A stretch of DNA of 64,000 bases from Trueperaceae bacterium (GTDB taxonomy: Bacteria; Deinococcota; Deinococci; Deinococcales; Trueperaceae). Where the stretch lies: NCBI GenBank assembly GCA_011389865.1, contig JAABTL010000007.1, positions 33,828-97,827 of the forward strand, in the 5' to 3' direction. A model generated the notes under the pieces. It was not told where the DNA came from, searched no databases, and worked only from the letters and a program-made list of their open reading frames with translations. Below are positions 8,915 through 16,363 of this stretch, piece after piece; position 1 is the stretch's first letter; the number at the start of each line of letters is the position of its first letter. The translations under genes and the position numbers were made by a program.

Positions 8915-9773
8915 ACCGCCCGGCGCCGCCTTCAGGCGGCACACTTGGTCGTCGCCGGCGATGCGCCGCTTCCGCCGCCACCCGGGTGCCTGGGTCGGCT
9001 CGTTCATCGTGCTCACGCTGGTGCTGGTGGCGGCGTTCGCGCCCCTGCTGGCCGACCGGCCGCCCACCCAACAGGACCTGCGCGCGCGCCTGCGGCCCCC
9101 GTCGGCGGAGCAGCCGTTCGGCACCGACGAGTTCGGCCGCAGCGTGCTCTCGCGCGTGCTGCACGGGGCGCGGCTGTCGCTGGCGACGGGCCTGCTGCCG
9201 GTGGCGGCGGCGCTGGTGCTCGGCTCGACCATCGGCCTGCTGGCCGGCTTCTTCCGCGGCCGCCTCGACGCCGTGCTCATGCGCGCGATGGACGTGCTGC
9301 TGGCGTTCCCGTCGCTGCTGCTGGCGTTGGCGGTGGTCGGCACGCTGGGGCCGGGCATCGTCAACGCCGTGATCGCCATCGCCATCGTCGACGTGCCGCA
9401 GTACGCCCGCCTGGTGCGCAGCGTGGTCCTCGGCGCGCGCGAGGAGGAGTACGTGCAGGCGGCGCGTGCCCTGGGCGCGCGCGACGGCCGGCTGATGTGG
9501 CGTCACGTGGCGCCCAACGCGGTCGGGCCCATCGTGGTGCAGGCGACGCTCGGCATCGGCTTCGCCATCCTGGCGATCGCCGGGCTGTCGTTCCTCGGCC
9601 TCGGGGTGCAGCCGCCCGTGTCGGACTGGGGCGAGATGCTCGCCCGCGGCCGCCGTTACCTGCCCGACGCGACCTGGCTGATGATCTTCCCGGGGCTGGC
9701 CGTGTCGCTGACCGTGCTCGGCTTCAACCTGTTGGGCGACGCGCTGCGCGACGCGCTCGACCCGAAGGCGTGA
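8907..9773 (+). CDS. Peptide-type ABC permease, DppC family
   Basis: 288 residues. After a short cytoplasmic tail the first membrane segment (WVGSFIVLTLVLVAAFAPLLA) is followed by PFGTDEFGRSVLSRVLHGARLSL, the DppC signature, and by the EAA loop YVQAARALGARDGRLMWRHVAPN. It ends with GFNLLGDALRDALDPKA, also typical. It forms the importer with the two genes before it. The operon ends here without DppD/DppF ATPases, so they must be shared or encoded elsewhere. Confidence 0.93.
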   Translation: MAEPPGAAFRRHTWSSPAMRRFRRHPGAWVGSFIVLTLVLVAAFAPLLADRPPTQQDLRARLRPPSAEQPFGTDEFGRSVLSRVLHGARLSLATGLLPVAAALVLGSTIGLLAGFFRGRLDAVLMRAMDVLLAFPSLLLALAVVGTLGPGIVNAVIAIAIVDVPQYARLVRSVVLGAREEEYVQAARALGARDGRLMWRHVAPNAVGPIVVQATLGIGFAILAIAGLSFLGLGVQPPVSDWGEMLARGRRYLPDATWLMIFPGLAVSLTVLGFNLLGDALRDALDPKA

Positions 9774-9843
9774 CGGCCGCGTCGGCCGTCGTCGGGCGGC
9801 GCCGGCGGCACCCTGCGGAACCGTCCGCGGCCGCCGCGCGCGG

Positions 9844-9849
9844 TAGGCT
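9844..9849 (+). promoter_or_regulatory. Leaderless -10 box for ICMT-like gene
   Basis: TAGGCT ends 6 nt before the ATG at 9856, with no ribosome binding site between. Confidence 0.6.
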
Positions 9850-9855
9850 CCGGCG

Positions 9856-10317
9856 ATGGACGACCCCCTCGGTCGACGCTTCGTGGGCCTCCAGGTCGCG
9901 CTCTTCGTGGTGGTCGGGTTCGCTCCGTGGCTGCCGCTCGCGGCGGACCCGGCCGCCCCGCCGCAGGCGCGCTGGGTCGGCCAGGCGCTGATGCTCGCCG
10001 GGGTCCTGCTGGCGCTGGTCGCCGGCCTCCGGCTCGGACGCAATCTCACGCCCTTCCCCCGGCCTCGGCCGGGCGGCGAACTGGTGACCGCCGGCGTGTA
10101 CGCCTTCGCCCGTCACCCGATCTACGGCGGCGCCCTGCTGCTCGCGATCGGCTGGTCGGTCGCCCAGTCGTCGGTCGCGACGCTCGCCGCCACGGCCCTG
10201 CTGTGGCTGTTGTTCGAGGCCAAGTCCCGCTACGAAGAGCGCGCGCTGGCCGACACCTACCCGGCGTACCCGGCCTACGCCGCCGCCACCCGTCGCTTCG
10301 TGCCCTTCGTGTATTGA
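9856..10317 (+). CDS. Isoprenylcysteine carboxyl methyltransferase-like membrane protein
   Basis: 153 residues, four hydrophobic segments. The C-terminal half carries VYAFARHPIYGGALLLAIGWSV and EAKSRYEERALADTYPAYPAYAAATRRFVPF, the RHP...EE pattern by which the ICMT/PEMT family binds S-adenosylmethionine. Bacterial members methylate unknown lipid or small-molecule substrates, because protein prenylation is absent. It is transcribed from a leaderless promoter and is followed after 4 nt by a kinase-like gene. Confidence 0.8.
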   Translation: MDDPLGRRFVGLQVALFVVVGFAPWLPLAADPAAPPQARWVGQALMLAGVLLALVAGLRLGRNLTPFPRPRPGGELVTAGVYAFARHPIYGGALLLAIGWSVAQSSVATLAATALLWLLFEAKSRYEERALADTYPAYPAYAAATRRFVPFVY

Positions 10318-10321
10318 GGTC

Positions 10322-11257
10322 GTGGTGCTGCGCCTGCCCATCCGCGAGGCGCTCGAGCGCGCGGGCCTGCCCTTCGCGTCGCTCGAGCCGGTGCGCCCCC
10401 GCGGTTCGGTATGGCGGGCGGTGGGACCCGAGGGCGCCTGGTCGGTCCGCTGGGTCCCGCGCTCCGAGGCGGCGGCGCTCGCCGCGACCGCCCTGTGGCT
10501 CGAGCGCCTGGCGGGCGCCGGCGTGGTCGCGCCCCGCCCCTGGCGCCCCGACGGCGCCACCGCCCACCTGCTGGCGGTGGGCGACGGCGTCGCCCTGGTG
10601 ACCCGCTGGCGCCGCGGCACCGCGGTGCTGGAGCTCGGCTGGGACGCCGCCCGCGCCGAGGCCCTGGGCACCCTCATGGCGCGCACGCACCTGGTGGGTG
10701 CCGGCGACCCACTGCCGGGCGCAAGGCGCTACGACGGCCCCTGGGCCCACGACGCCTGGCGCAGGTTGGCGATCGAGCGGGCCGTGCCGTCGGCGACGGC
10801 CGACGAGTGCGCGACCGTGCGATCGGGGCTCACCCGGGCGGCCGACGTCCTCGCCGCAGCGTGGCACGGGGGCCCGGGTGGGCCCGTGGTCATGGTCCAT
10901 GCGGACATCCACGCCGGCAACGTGCTCGAGGTCGCCCGCGTGGGCGAGCGCGTCGAGCTGGCGCTGATCGACGTCGATCGCGCCGGCCTGGCGCCGGTGG
11001 CGCTCGACCTGGCGTTCGCGCTGCTGGAGCACGAGGACGCCAACGCCTGGGCGCTGCTGCGCGGTTACCAACGATGGCGGCCGCTGGGGGACGGCTTCGA
11101 ACGCACCGCGGGCGCGTTCCGGGCGCTGGCGATGGCCGACAACCTCGCCTTCCTCGGCGCCTTCGAGCACGAGCACCCGTACGTGGCCGCGGTGTGGCCG
11201 GGCCTCGTCGCCGCCTGCGCGGCGCTCGTGGCGGGCGGCGCCGGCAGCGTCGGCTAG
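10322..11257 (+). CDS. Aminoglycoside phosphotransferase-like kinase
   Basis: 311 residues. The catalytic loop VMVHADIHAGNVLE and the metal-binding LALIDVDRAGLAPVALDLA are intact, as in the APH/choline kinase superfamily; the N-terminal lobe is poorly conserved. Family members phosphorylate aminoglycosides, choline, thiamine or sugars, and the substrate here cannot be told. The GTG start lies 4 nt after the upstream stop, so it is probably co-transcribed with the ICMT-like gene. Confidence 0.78.
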   Translation: MVLRLPIREALERAGLPFASLEPVRPRGSVWRAVGPEGAWSVRWVPRSEAAALAATALWLERLAGAGVVAPRPWRPDGATAHLLAVGDGVALVTRWRRGTAVLELGWDAARAEALGTLMARTHLVGAGDPLPGARRYDGPWAHDAWRRLAIERAVPSATADECATVRSGLTRAADVLAAAWHGGPGGPVVMVHADIHAGNVLEVARVGERVELALIDVDRAGLAPVALDLAFALLEHEDANAWALLRGYQRWRPLGDGFERTAGAFRALAMADNLAFLGAFEHEHPYVAAVWPGLVAACAALVAGGAGSVG

Positions 11258-11260
11258 GAC

Positions 11261-11365
11261 GCCGCCGGCGCCAAAGGGTGCGCTGCCGGCGCCGGTGGGT
11301 GCGCCGCCGCCGCCATTGGGTGCGCCGACGGCGCCAATGGCTGCGCCGCCGGCGCCAATGGGTGC
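11261..11365. repeat. Five 21-bp tandem repeats between convergent genes
   Basis: Units at 11261-11281, 11282-11302, 11303-11323, 11324-11344 and 11345-11365 share the pattern GCCGCCGGCGCCAATGGGTGC with few substitutions, plus a partial sixth. The array begins 3 bp after the kinase stop and ends 10 bp before the phosphatase stop. GGCGCC in each unit is palindromic, so it could fold and act as a bidirectional terminator. Confidence 0.9.
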
Positions 11366-11375
11366 GCCGACGTGA

Positions 11376-12131
11376 TCAGCCGCGCAGTTTCGAACGGAGG
11401 CGCGCCAGCGTCGTCGCCCCGGCGCCGTGCCGCAGCAGGTACGCCTCGGCGCCGCCGTGGCGCCGGTCGAGGTGCTCGAGCGCGGGCTCGATCAAATCGG
11501 GCGTGGCCCCGAGGAGGCGAACGAAGTCGCGCCGCGCGATGCCGCGCTGCTCCGCGTCGAGCAGCAGGCGCTCGCGGATGGGACCGATGCGCGGCTCGGT
11601 CAAGGCGAAGTCCTCGACCACGGCCGCGCGCGTGACGCCCACGGTCTCCAGGATCAGGACCGCCAGCAGGCCGGTGCGGTCCTTGCCGACGGTGCAGTGA
11701 AACATCGCCGCACCCTCGGCGTCGGCCAGCAGCCGTGCCGCGGTGGCGAAGGCGGCCCCCGCGTGGTCGAGCGCGGCGAGGTAGAAGCCGGTGATGTCCC
11801 ACGGGTCGGCCGGCTCGATGCCCGACGCGTTGATCAGCGACCACACCTCGACGTGCTCGATGGCGATGCCGTCGTGGCCGGCGAGGTCGTTCGGCTCCAG
11901 GGCCAACTCGTGGGCCTCGCGCAAATCGACGACGGTGGTCAGGCCGAAGTGCGCCAGGTGGGCGCGGTCGCCCGGCCCGAGCACGAGCGGGGCGTCGGAG
12001 CGCAGCAGATGGCCGGGTCGCGTCAGCCCGCCGCCCGCCAGTGGCAACCCGCCCAGGTCGCGGGCGTTGAGCAGTCCGGTGAGCGGGAGGAAGCGCGCGG
12101 CGTGGGCGTCGTCGATGGGCGAGCGATCCAC
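11376..12131 (-). CDS. Tyrosine phosphatase, Y_phosphatase3/DSP-like
   Basis: 251 residues. The active-site loop MFHCTVGKDRTGLLAVLIL gives the CX5R motif near residue 143. The N-terminal GLLNARDLGGLPLAGG and LRSDAPLVLGPGDRAHLAHFGLTTVVDLRE are characteristic of bacterial tyrosine/serine phosphatases of the Y_phosphatase3 family. The protein is cytoplasmic. The GTG start at 12131 (MDRSPIDDAHA) was preferred over the longer open frame because TACGCT ends 6 nt upstream, the leaderless pattern. The longer frame would run antisense into the lycopene cyclase gene. Confidence 0.85.
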   Translation of the reverse strand: MDRSPIDDAHAARFLPLTGLLNARDLGGLPLAGGGLTRPGHLLRSDAPLVLGPGDRAHLAHFGLTTVVDLREAHELALEPNDLAGHDGIAIEHVEVWSLINASGIEPADPWDITGFYLAALDHAGAAFATAARLLADAEGAAMFHCTVGKDRTGLLAVLILETVGVTRAAVVEDFALTEPRIGPIRERLLLDAEQRGIARRDFVRLLGATPDLIEPALEHLDRRHGGAEAYLLRHGAGATTLARLRSKLRG

Positions 12132-12137
12132 GGTGCG

Positions 12138-12143
12138 AGCGTA
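12138..12143 (-). promoter_or_regulatory. Leaderless -10 box for tyrosine phosphatase gene
   Basis: TACGCT on the minus strand, 6 nt before the GTG at 12131. Confidence 0.55.
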
Positions 12144-12188
12144 ACCCGCTCGTGCGGTGGCGTCACGAGGGGCGGTCGCCCCGCGTCG

Positions 12189-12194
12189 TAACCT
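12189..12194 (+). promoter_or_regulatory. Leaderless -10 box for lycopene cyclase gene
   Basis: TAACCT ends 7 nt before the ATG at 12202. It is divergent from the phosphatase promoter, the two -10 boxes being 45 bp apart. Confidence 0.55.
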
Positions 12195-12201
12195 GGCCCA
12201 G

Positions 12202-13389
12202 ATGCCTTCCAGCGGATACGACCTCATCGTGGCGGGCGCGGGGCCCTCCGGGCTGGCGCTGCTCGACGCCCTGGCGCGCGTCGGCCTGGGCGACCTGCGG
12301 GTGCTGCTCGTCGACCGCGAACGGCGCCGCGGCGACGACCGCACGTGGTGCTTCTGGGAGACCGACGCGGGGCCGTTCGACCACCTGGTCGCGCACCGCT
12401 GGCCCGCCCTCGACGTCCATGGGCCGCAGACGGACGCGCCCGGCCGGCGCCTCGAGCTGGCGCCGTACACGTACAAGATGATCCGCGGTGGCGATTTCTT
12501 CGCCGCGACCGACGCCTGGCTCGCGGGGCGCCCGCAGGTCGAGCGGCGGGTGGGCGAGGTGCAGGACGTGCGCACCGAGGGCGATCGCGCCGTCGCCGTG
12601 ATCGACGGCGAGCGCGTCGAGGCGGATTGGGCCTTCGACGCCACCCGCGTCCCGCTCGAGCCCGTCGCCGGCTACCATCTCCTGCTGCAGCACTTCCTGG
12701 GGTGGGAGATCACCACGCCCGACGACCGCTTCGATCCCGGCGTCGCGACCTTCATGGACTTCCGCGTGCCCCAGAAGGGGGGCACCTGTTTCGTGTACGT
12801 GCTGCCGACCTCGCCGCGCGAGGCGCTCGTGGAGTACACGGTGTTCTCCCCGAGCGTGTGGCCGCGCGAGGCCTACGAGGCCGAGCTGCGCGAGTACCTC
12901 CGGGCCGTGCGCGGCATCGACGCCTACGCGGTCGGCCGCAGCGAGATCGGCGTGATCCCGATGACCGACCGGCCCTTCCCGCCACGCCGCGGCGACCGCG
13001 TCGTCACCATCGGCACCGCCGGCGGCCAGACCAAGGCGAGCACCGGCTACACCTTCCGGCGGGTCGTGCGCCATGCCCAGGCGCTGGCCGGGGCGCTCGC
13101 GCACAGCGGGAAGCCGCACCTCCCCGCCCGCTGGAGCCGCCACGACTGGATGGACGGCGTGCTGCTGCGGGCTCTGGCGACCGAGCGGCAGGACGGCGCC
13201 GCCTTCTTCAATCGCCTGCTGGAGCGCAACCCGCCCGAGCGCGTGCTCGCGTTCCTCGACGAGGACACCAGCCTCGCGCAGGAGGTCGCGCTGATGGCCA
13301 GCGTCGACGTCCCGCTCTTCTGGCGCGTCGGCGTCGAGGTCGCCTGGCGGCGGTGGCGGGCGCGGCGCGACGCTAGGATGCGGGCATGA
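12202..13389 (+). CDS. Lycopene cyclase family protein
   Basis: 395 residues. An FAD-binding Rossmann start YDLIVAGAGPSGLALLDALA is followed by the family-specific GDDRTWCFWE, then DATRVPLEPV, LLQHFLGWEITT, FMDFRVPQ, EYTVFSP and VVTIGTAGGQTKASTGYTFRR. This is the CrtY-type lycopene beta-cyclase pattern, which closes the ends of lycopene in carotenoid synthesis. It fits pigmented, radiation-tolerant relatives. No other carotenoid gene is adjacent. The start at MPSSGYD fits both the nucleotide-binding fold and a leaderless -10 box. The final ATGA overlaps the next gene. Confidence 0.85.
   Translation: MPSSGYDLIVAGAGPSGLALLDALARVGLGDLRVLLVDRERRRGDDRTWCFWETDAGPFDHLVAHRWPALDVHGPQTDAPGRRLELAPYTYKMIRGGDFFAATDAWLAGRPQVERRVGEVQDVRTEGDRAVAVIDGERVEADWAFDATRVPLEPVAGYHLLLQHFLGWEITTPDDRFDPGVATFMDFRVPQKGGTCFVYVLPTSPREALVEYTVFSPSVWPREAYEAELREYLRAVRGIDAYAVGRSEIGVIPMTDRPFPPRRGDRVVTIGTAGGQTKASTGYTFRRVVRHAQALAGALAHSGKPHLPARWSRHDWMDGVLLRALATERQDGAAFFNRLLERNPPERVLAFLDEDTSLAQEVALMASVDVPLFWRVGVEVAWRRWRARRDARMRA
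13374..13379 (+). promoter_or_regulatory. Internal -10 box for KhtT-like gene
   Basis: TAGGAT lies inside the end of the lycopene cyclase gene and ends 6 nt before the ATG at 13386. The antiporter pair may therefore have its own leaderless promoter besides read-through. Confidence 0.45.
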
Positions 13390-13898
13390 ACCGCACACCC
13401 TCCGCCACGCCGCAGGTGAAGGAGTCGACCCTGCCGGGCGTCGGCAAGAAGTACGTGATGTCGCTGGAGGAGGGGGGACACGTCGCCGTCATCGTCAAGC
13501 CGGACGGCGAGCGCCAGCTCTACCACTTCCTCCAGGACCAGGACCGGCCCCGCGACGTCCTCACGCTCGCCGGCACCGAGGCGCAGCAGGTGGCGCAGCT
13601 GCTCGGACCGACCCTCGTCGCCCCGCCCGACCACGAGGACCTGCAGATCGCGCTCGGTCAGCTCGACCTCGAGTGGATCGAACTCGACGCGGACTCGCCG
13701 ATGACGGGCATGACCCTGCTCGAGAGCGACCTGCGCAAGCGCACGGGCGCCTCGGTCATCGCCGTCCTGCGCGCCGGCGAGGCGATTCCCAATCCGCCGG
13801 TCGAGCAGCGCTTCGAGGCCGGCGACACGCTGGTGATCATCGGCACGCCCGCGCAGTGCGACGCCGCCCGTGCGCGCATCGAAGGTGACGGCGCGTGA
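13386..13898 (+). CDS. TrkA-C domain regulatory subunit of cation antiporter
   Basis: 170 residues. An N-terminal domain with LPGVGKKYVMSLEEGGHVAVIVKPDGERQLYHF matches the KhtT-type regulatory subunit. The C-terminal half (about 90-165; SPMTGMTLLESDLRKRTGASVIAVLRAGEAIPNPPVEQRFEAGDTLVIIGTPAQ) is a RCK_C/TrkA-C domain that binds nucleotides such as cyclic-di-AMP in related systems. It is cytoplasmic and should gate the membrane antiporter encoded at 13971-15188, as KhtT does KhtU in Bacillus. It starts inside the lycopene cyclase stop (ATGA). Confidence 0.85.
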   Translation: MNRTPSATPQVKESTLPGVGKKYVMSLEEGGHVAVIVKPDGERQLYHFLQDQDRPRDVLTLAGTEAQQVAQLLGPTLVAPPDHEDLQIALGQLDLEWIELDADSPMTGMTLLESDLRKRTGASVIAVLRAGEAIPNPPVEQRFEAGDTLVIIGTPAQCDAARARIEGDGA

Positions 13899-13921
13899 GT
13901 CGCTGGCCGGCGGGCGCGTGA
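13895..13921 (+). other. Coupling mini-ORF, 8 codons
   Basis: GTG at 13895 overlaps the KhtT-like stop as GTGA and encodes MSRWPAGA, ending in a TGA that overlaps the next GTG at 13918. It is too short to be recognised as a gene; its likely role, if any, is to pass ribosomes along the message. Confidence 0.35.
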
Positions 13922-13974
13922 GCCGCCGGCCGCAGGGGCGGCGGCCCGACCGCGGCCAGCGGGGCGGCCCGTGA
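13918..13974 (+). other. Coupling mini-ORF, 18 codons
   Basis: GTG at 13918 overlaps the stop of the 8-codon ORF. The ORF encodes a very basic 18-residue peptide (MSRRPQGRRPDRGQRGGP) and ends in a TGA at 13972-13974 that overlaps the GTG start of the antiporter gene. It bridges the gap between regulatory subunit and antiporter without a base untranslated. Confidence 0.35.
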
Positions 13975-15188
13975 ACCCCGTGCTCGAGCTGGGCAGCGTG
14001 GCGCTCGGCCTCTACCTGGCCGGGTGGCTGGCCCAGCGGCTGGGGCTGGCCAGCATCGTCGGTTACATCGCCCTGGGGCTCGCCTTCGGCCCGGGCAGCC
14101 CCGTGCCCATCTACACGCCGAGCGAGACCATCCACCTCTTCGGCGAGCTCGGCCTGCTGATGCTGCTGTTCTTCATGGGGCTCGAGTTCTCTCCGGCGCG
14201 CTTCACCGAGGGTGGCCGTGCGATCGTCGTCGCGGGCACGATCGATCTGGCCAACTTCGCGGTCGGCTTCGCGGCCGGCATGCTCCTCGGGTACGGCTGG
14301 CTCGCGGGCCTGTTCCTCGGCGGCATCACGTACATCTCGTCGTCGGGCGTCATCGCCAAGCTGCTGACCGAGAAGCGCCTCCTGGCGTACCCGGAGGCCG
14401 AGCGGACGCTCGGCGTGCTCGTGTACGAGGACCTGGCCATGATCGCCATCCTCGGTGGCCTGGGCCTCCTCACGGCGGGCGGGGGCTGGCAGGACTTCCT
14501 CGGCGTGGCGGTCGCGCTCGTCGCGTTCGGGGCGCTGTTGCGCTGGGGCCGCCGCCCGCTCGAGCGCCTCCTCTCCCGGGAGGGCGAGACCTTCGTCCTG
14601 CTGGCGATCGCGCTCATCGCCCTCGGGGCGATGGGTGCCCATCAGCTTGGCTTCCCGGAGGCCGTCGCGGCGTTCCTGCTCGGCATGATGCTCGCCGAAT
14701 CGCGCCACAAGGAGCGGCTCGAGGAGACGCTCGTCCCGTGGCGCGACGTGGCCGCGGCGGTCTTCTTCCTCGACTTCGCGCTTTCGGTCGATCTGGGCGC
14801 CGCGCTCACCGTCGCGCCGATCGCGCTCGTGCTCGCGTTGGTCACGGCCCTCGTGAACCTCGGATCGGGGTACCTCGCCGGGCGGGTGACCGAACTGTCG
14901 CATCGCGCGTCGATCGGGCACGGGCTCATGCTGATCCCGCGCGGCGAGTTCTCGCTCGTCATCGTCGGCCTAGCGGCGAGCGTGTCGGTCCTGCCGGAGG
15001 GCGTCCGGACGGCGCTCACCGGGATCACGTCGGTGTACGTGCTCACGCTGGTGGTCGCGGGCTCGTTCGTGTTCGTCGCCTACGACCGCATCAACGAGCG
15101 GCTGGCCTACTGGCTGTTGTCGCCGGCCGCCCGTCGGAGGCTGCGCGAGCGCGAGCAGCAGCTCGCCCGCGTGCACCTGGACGCGTGA
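13971..15188 (+). CDS. Cation:proton antiporter, CPA2/KhtU family
   Basis: 405 residues, about 12 hydrophobic segments. The family pattern is visible in LGLASIVGYIALGLAFGP, LFGELGLLMLLFFMGLEFSPARF, ITYISSSGVIAKLLTEKRL and LVYEDLAMIAILGGLGLL, the last containing the acidic residue expected in the ion path. A short charged C-terminal tail replaces the nucleotide-binding domain of KefB/C, which explains the separate TrkA-C partner gene just upstream. Predicted role: K+ or Na+ efflux in exchange for protons. The GTG start is coupled by GTGA overlap. Confidence 0.87.
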   Translation: MNPVLELGSVALGLYLAGWLAQRLGLASIVGYIALGLAFGPGSPVPIYTPSETIHLFGELGLLMLLFFMGLEFSPARFTEGGRAIVVAGTIDLANFAVGFAAGMLLGYGWLAGLFLGGITYISSSGVIAKLLTEKRLLAYPEAERTLGVLVYEDLAMIAILGGLGLLTAGGGWQDFLGVAVALVAFGALLRWGRRPLERLLSREGETFVLLAIALIALGAMGAHQLGFPEAVAAFLLGMMLAESRHKERLEETLVPWRDVAAAVFFLDFALSVDLGAALTVAPIALVLALVTALVNLGSGYLAGRVTELSHRASIGHGLMLIPRGEFSLVIVGLAASVSVLPEGVRTALTGITSVYVLTLVVAGSFVFVAYDRINERLAYWLLSPAARRRLREREQQLARVHLDA

Positions 15189-15231
15189 GGCCGGCGGCGC
15201 GCGCTACCGCCGGCGTCGGTGTTCGTGGCGG

Positions 15232-15261
15232 TATCGTCTGGCCGAGACGTTCAGGTCTCGG
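15232..15261 (+). promoter_or_regulatory. -10 box and small leader hairpin
   Basis: TATCGT (15232-15237) is a candidate -10. It is followed at 15242-15261 by a perfect 7-bp hairpin (CCGAGAC/GTCTCGG, 6-nt loop) that ends one base before the ribosome binding site GAAGAGG of the secreted-protein gene. It could modulate translation or be an operator. Confidence 0.4.
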
Positions 15262-15273
15262 AAGAGGTGTGCC

Positions 15274-16350
15274 GTGAACCGTTCGCTCGCCCGTCTCGTC
15301 GCGCTGGCCGCGCTGCTCGTGCCGTCGAGCACCCTCGCCATGCAGCCGCTCGCCAGCCCGATCTACTACCTCGCCACCGCACCCGAGCTCGTCGACGGGG
15401 TGCCTGTGATTGGCGAGCTGACCACCGCGAGCGGCCGGAACTTCAAGGACGGCAGTTACCTCGACGTCCTGGTCCTGCGCAGCGCCGGCCAGGAGACGGT
15501 CGACGTCCGCGTCGAGAGCGACGACTTCGACACCTACCTGACGCTCGTCTCGCCCGCCGGCGAGGTCCTCGACGCGAACGACGACGTCCAGCCGCTCGGC
15601 GACGCCTTCGATGCGGCGCGGGTGCGGACCTACCTGCCCGAGGCGGGCACCTACCTCGTGGTCGTCAGCGGCTACGGGCCGACCGACCTCGGGCGCTACA
15701 CGGTCACGCGCACCCGCTTCGTGGCCCCGCCCAAGGTGGTCGTCGACGTCGACGTTCCCGGACGCTACGCGGGCTACCTCGAGGAGATGGCCGCCGACAT
15801 GCTGTGGATCACGGTCGACGCGCCGACGACGGTGCGGGCGACGCTGCGCTCGGTCGACTTCGACACGGTCCTCGAGGCCTACGACGGGCGCGGGCGCTTC
15901 GTCGACGCCAACGACGACTTCGACGGCACGGATTCGCGCCTGGTGCTCGACCTCGAGCCCGGCCGCTACGAGTTCCTGGTCAAGGGCTACTGGGAGGACG
16001 CTTCCGGGGCGTATGCCTTCGACGTCGACGTCTACCAGCGGCCGCCGCGGGTCGAGGTCGACGTCGACGCGCCGGGCGCCCGCGAGGGGTTCCTGGCGCC
16101 GGACGCCGTCGACACCTACGTCCTGCGCCTCGCCGCGCCCACGACCGTGACGGTCGACGTTCGCTCGGTCGCGTTCGACGCCTACCTCGAGGCCTACGAC
16201 GCCGACCACTACTGGATCGACGCCAACGACGACTTCGAGGGCAGCGACGCGCGCCTGGTGCTGGACCTCGGGCCGGGGACGACCTACTTCGAGGTGTCGT
16301 CCTTCTGGTCGTCGGACACCGGCGAGTACACGATCTCCTTCGACTGGTGA
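15274..16350 (+). CDS. Secreted protein with three PPC-like repeats
   Basis: 358 residues. Signal peptide MNRSLARLVALAALLVPSSTLA, then three beta-rich modules of about 95-100 residues (roughly 45-150, 160-250 and 260-358). Each has the core F-D-[TA]-[YV]-L-x-[LA] followed by a D-A-N-D-D segment and a G-x-Y-x-F-x-V-x-[GS] strand, as in bacterial pre-peptidase C-terminal (PPC) domains. DxDxD-rich turns suggest calcium binding. No protease domain is attached, which is unusual, so it may be a free adhesion or chaperone-like protein. GAAGAGG precedes the GTG start. Confidence 0.7.
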   Translation: MNRSLARLVALAALLVPSSTLAMQPLASPIYYLATAPELVDGVPVIGELTTASGRNFKDGSYLDVLVLRSAGQETVDVRVESDDFDTYLTLVSPAGEVLDANDDVQPLGDAFDAARVRTYLPEAGTYLVVVSGYGPTDLGRYTVTRTRFVAPPKVVVDVDVPGRYAGYLEEMAADMLWITVDAPTTVRATLRSVDFDTVLEAYDGRGRFVDANDDFDGTDSRLVLDLEPGRYEFLVKGYWEDASGAYAFDVDVYQRPPRVEVDVDAPGAREGFLAPDAVDTYVLRLAAPTTVTVDVRSVAFDAYLEAYDADHYWIDANDDFEGSDARLVLDLGPGTTYFEVSSFWSSDTGEYTISFDW

Positions 16351-16363
16351 ACCCGAAGCGACG

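Noticed and set aside
6413..9385. 990-residue minus-strand frame opposite the peptide importer operon
   Set aside because: Shadow of the three importer genes; RR/HH/QQ-rich composition, no domain or start signal.
11261..11365. Tandem repeats considered as a CRISPR array
   Set aside because: Units are directly adjacent with no spacers, and no cas genes are in the window.
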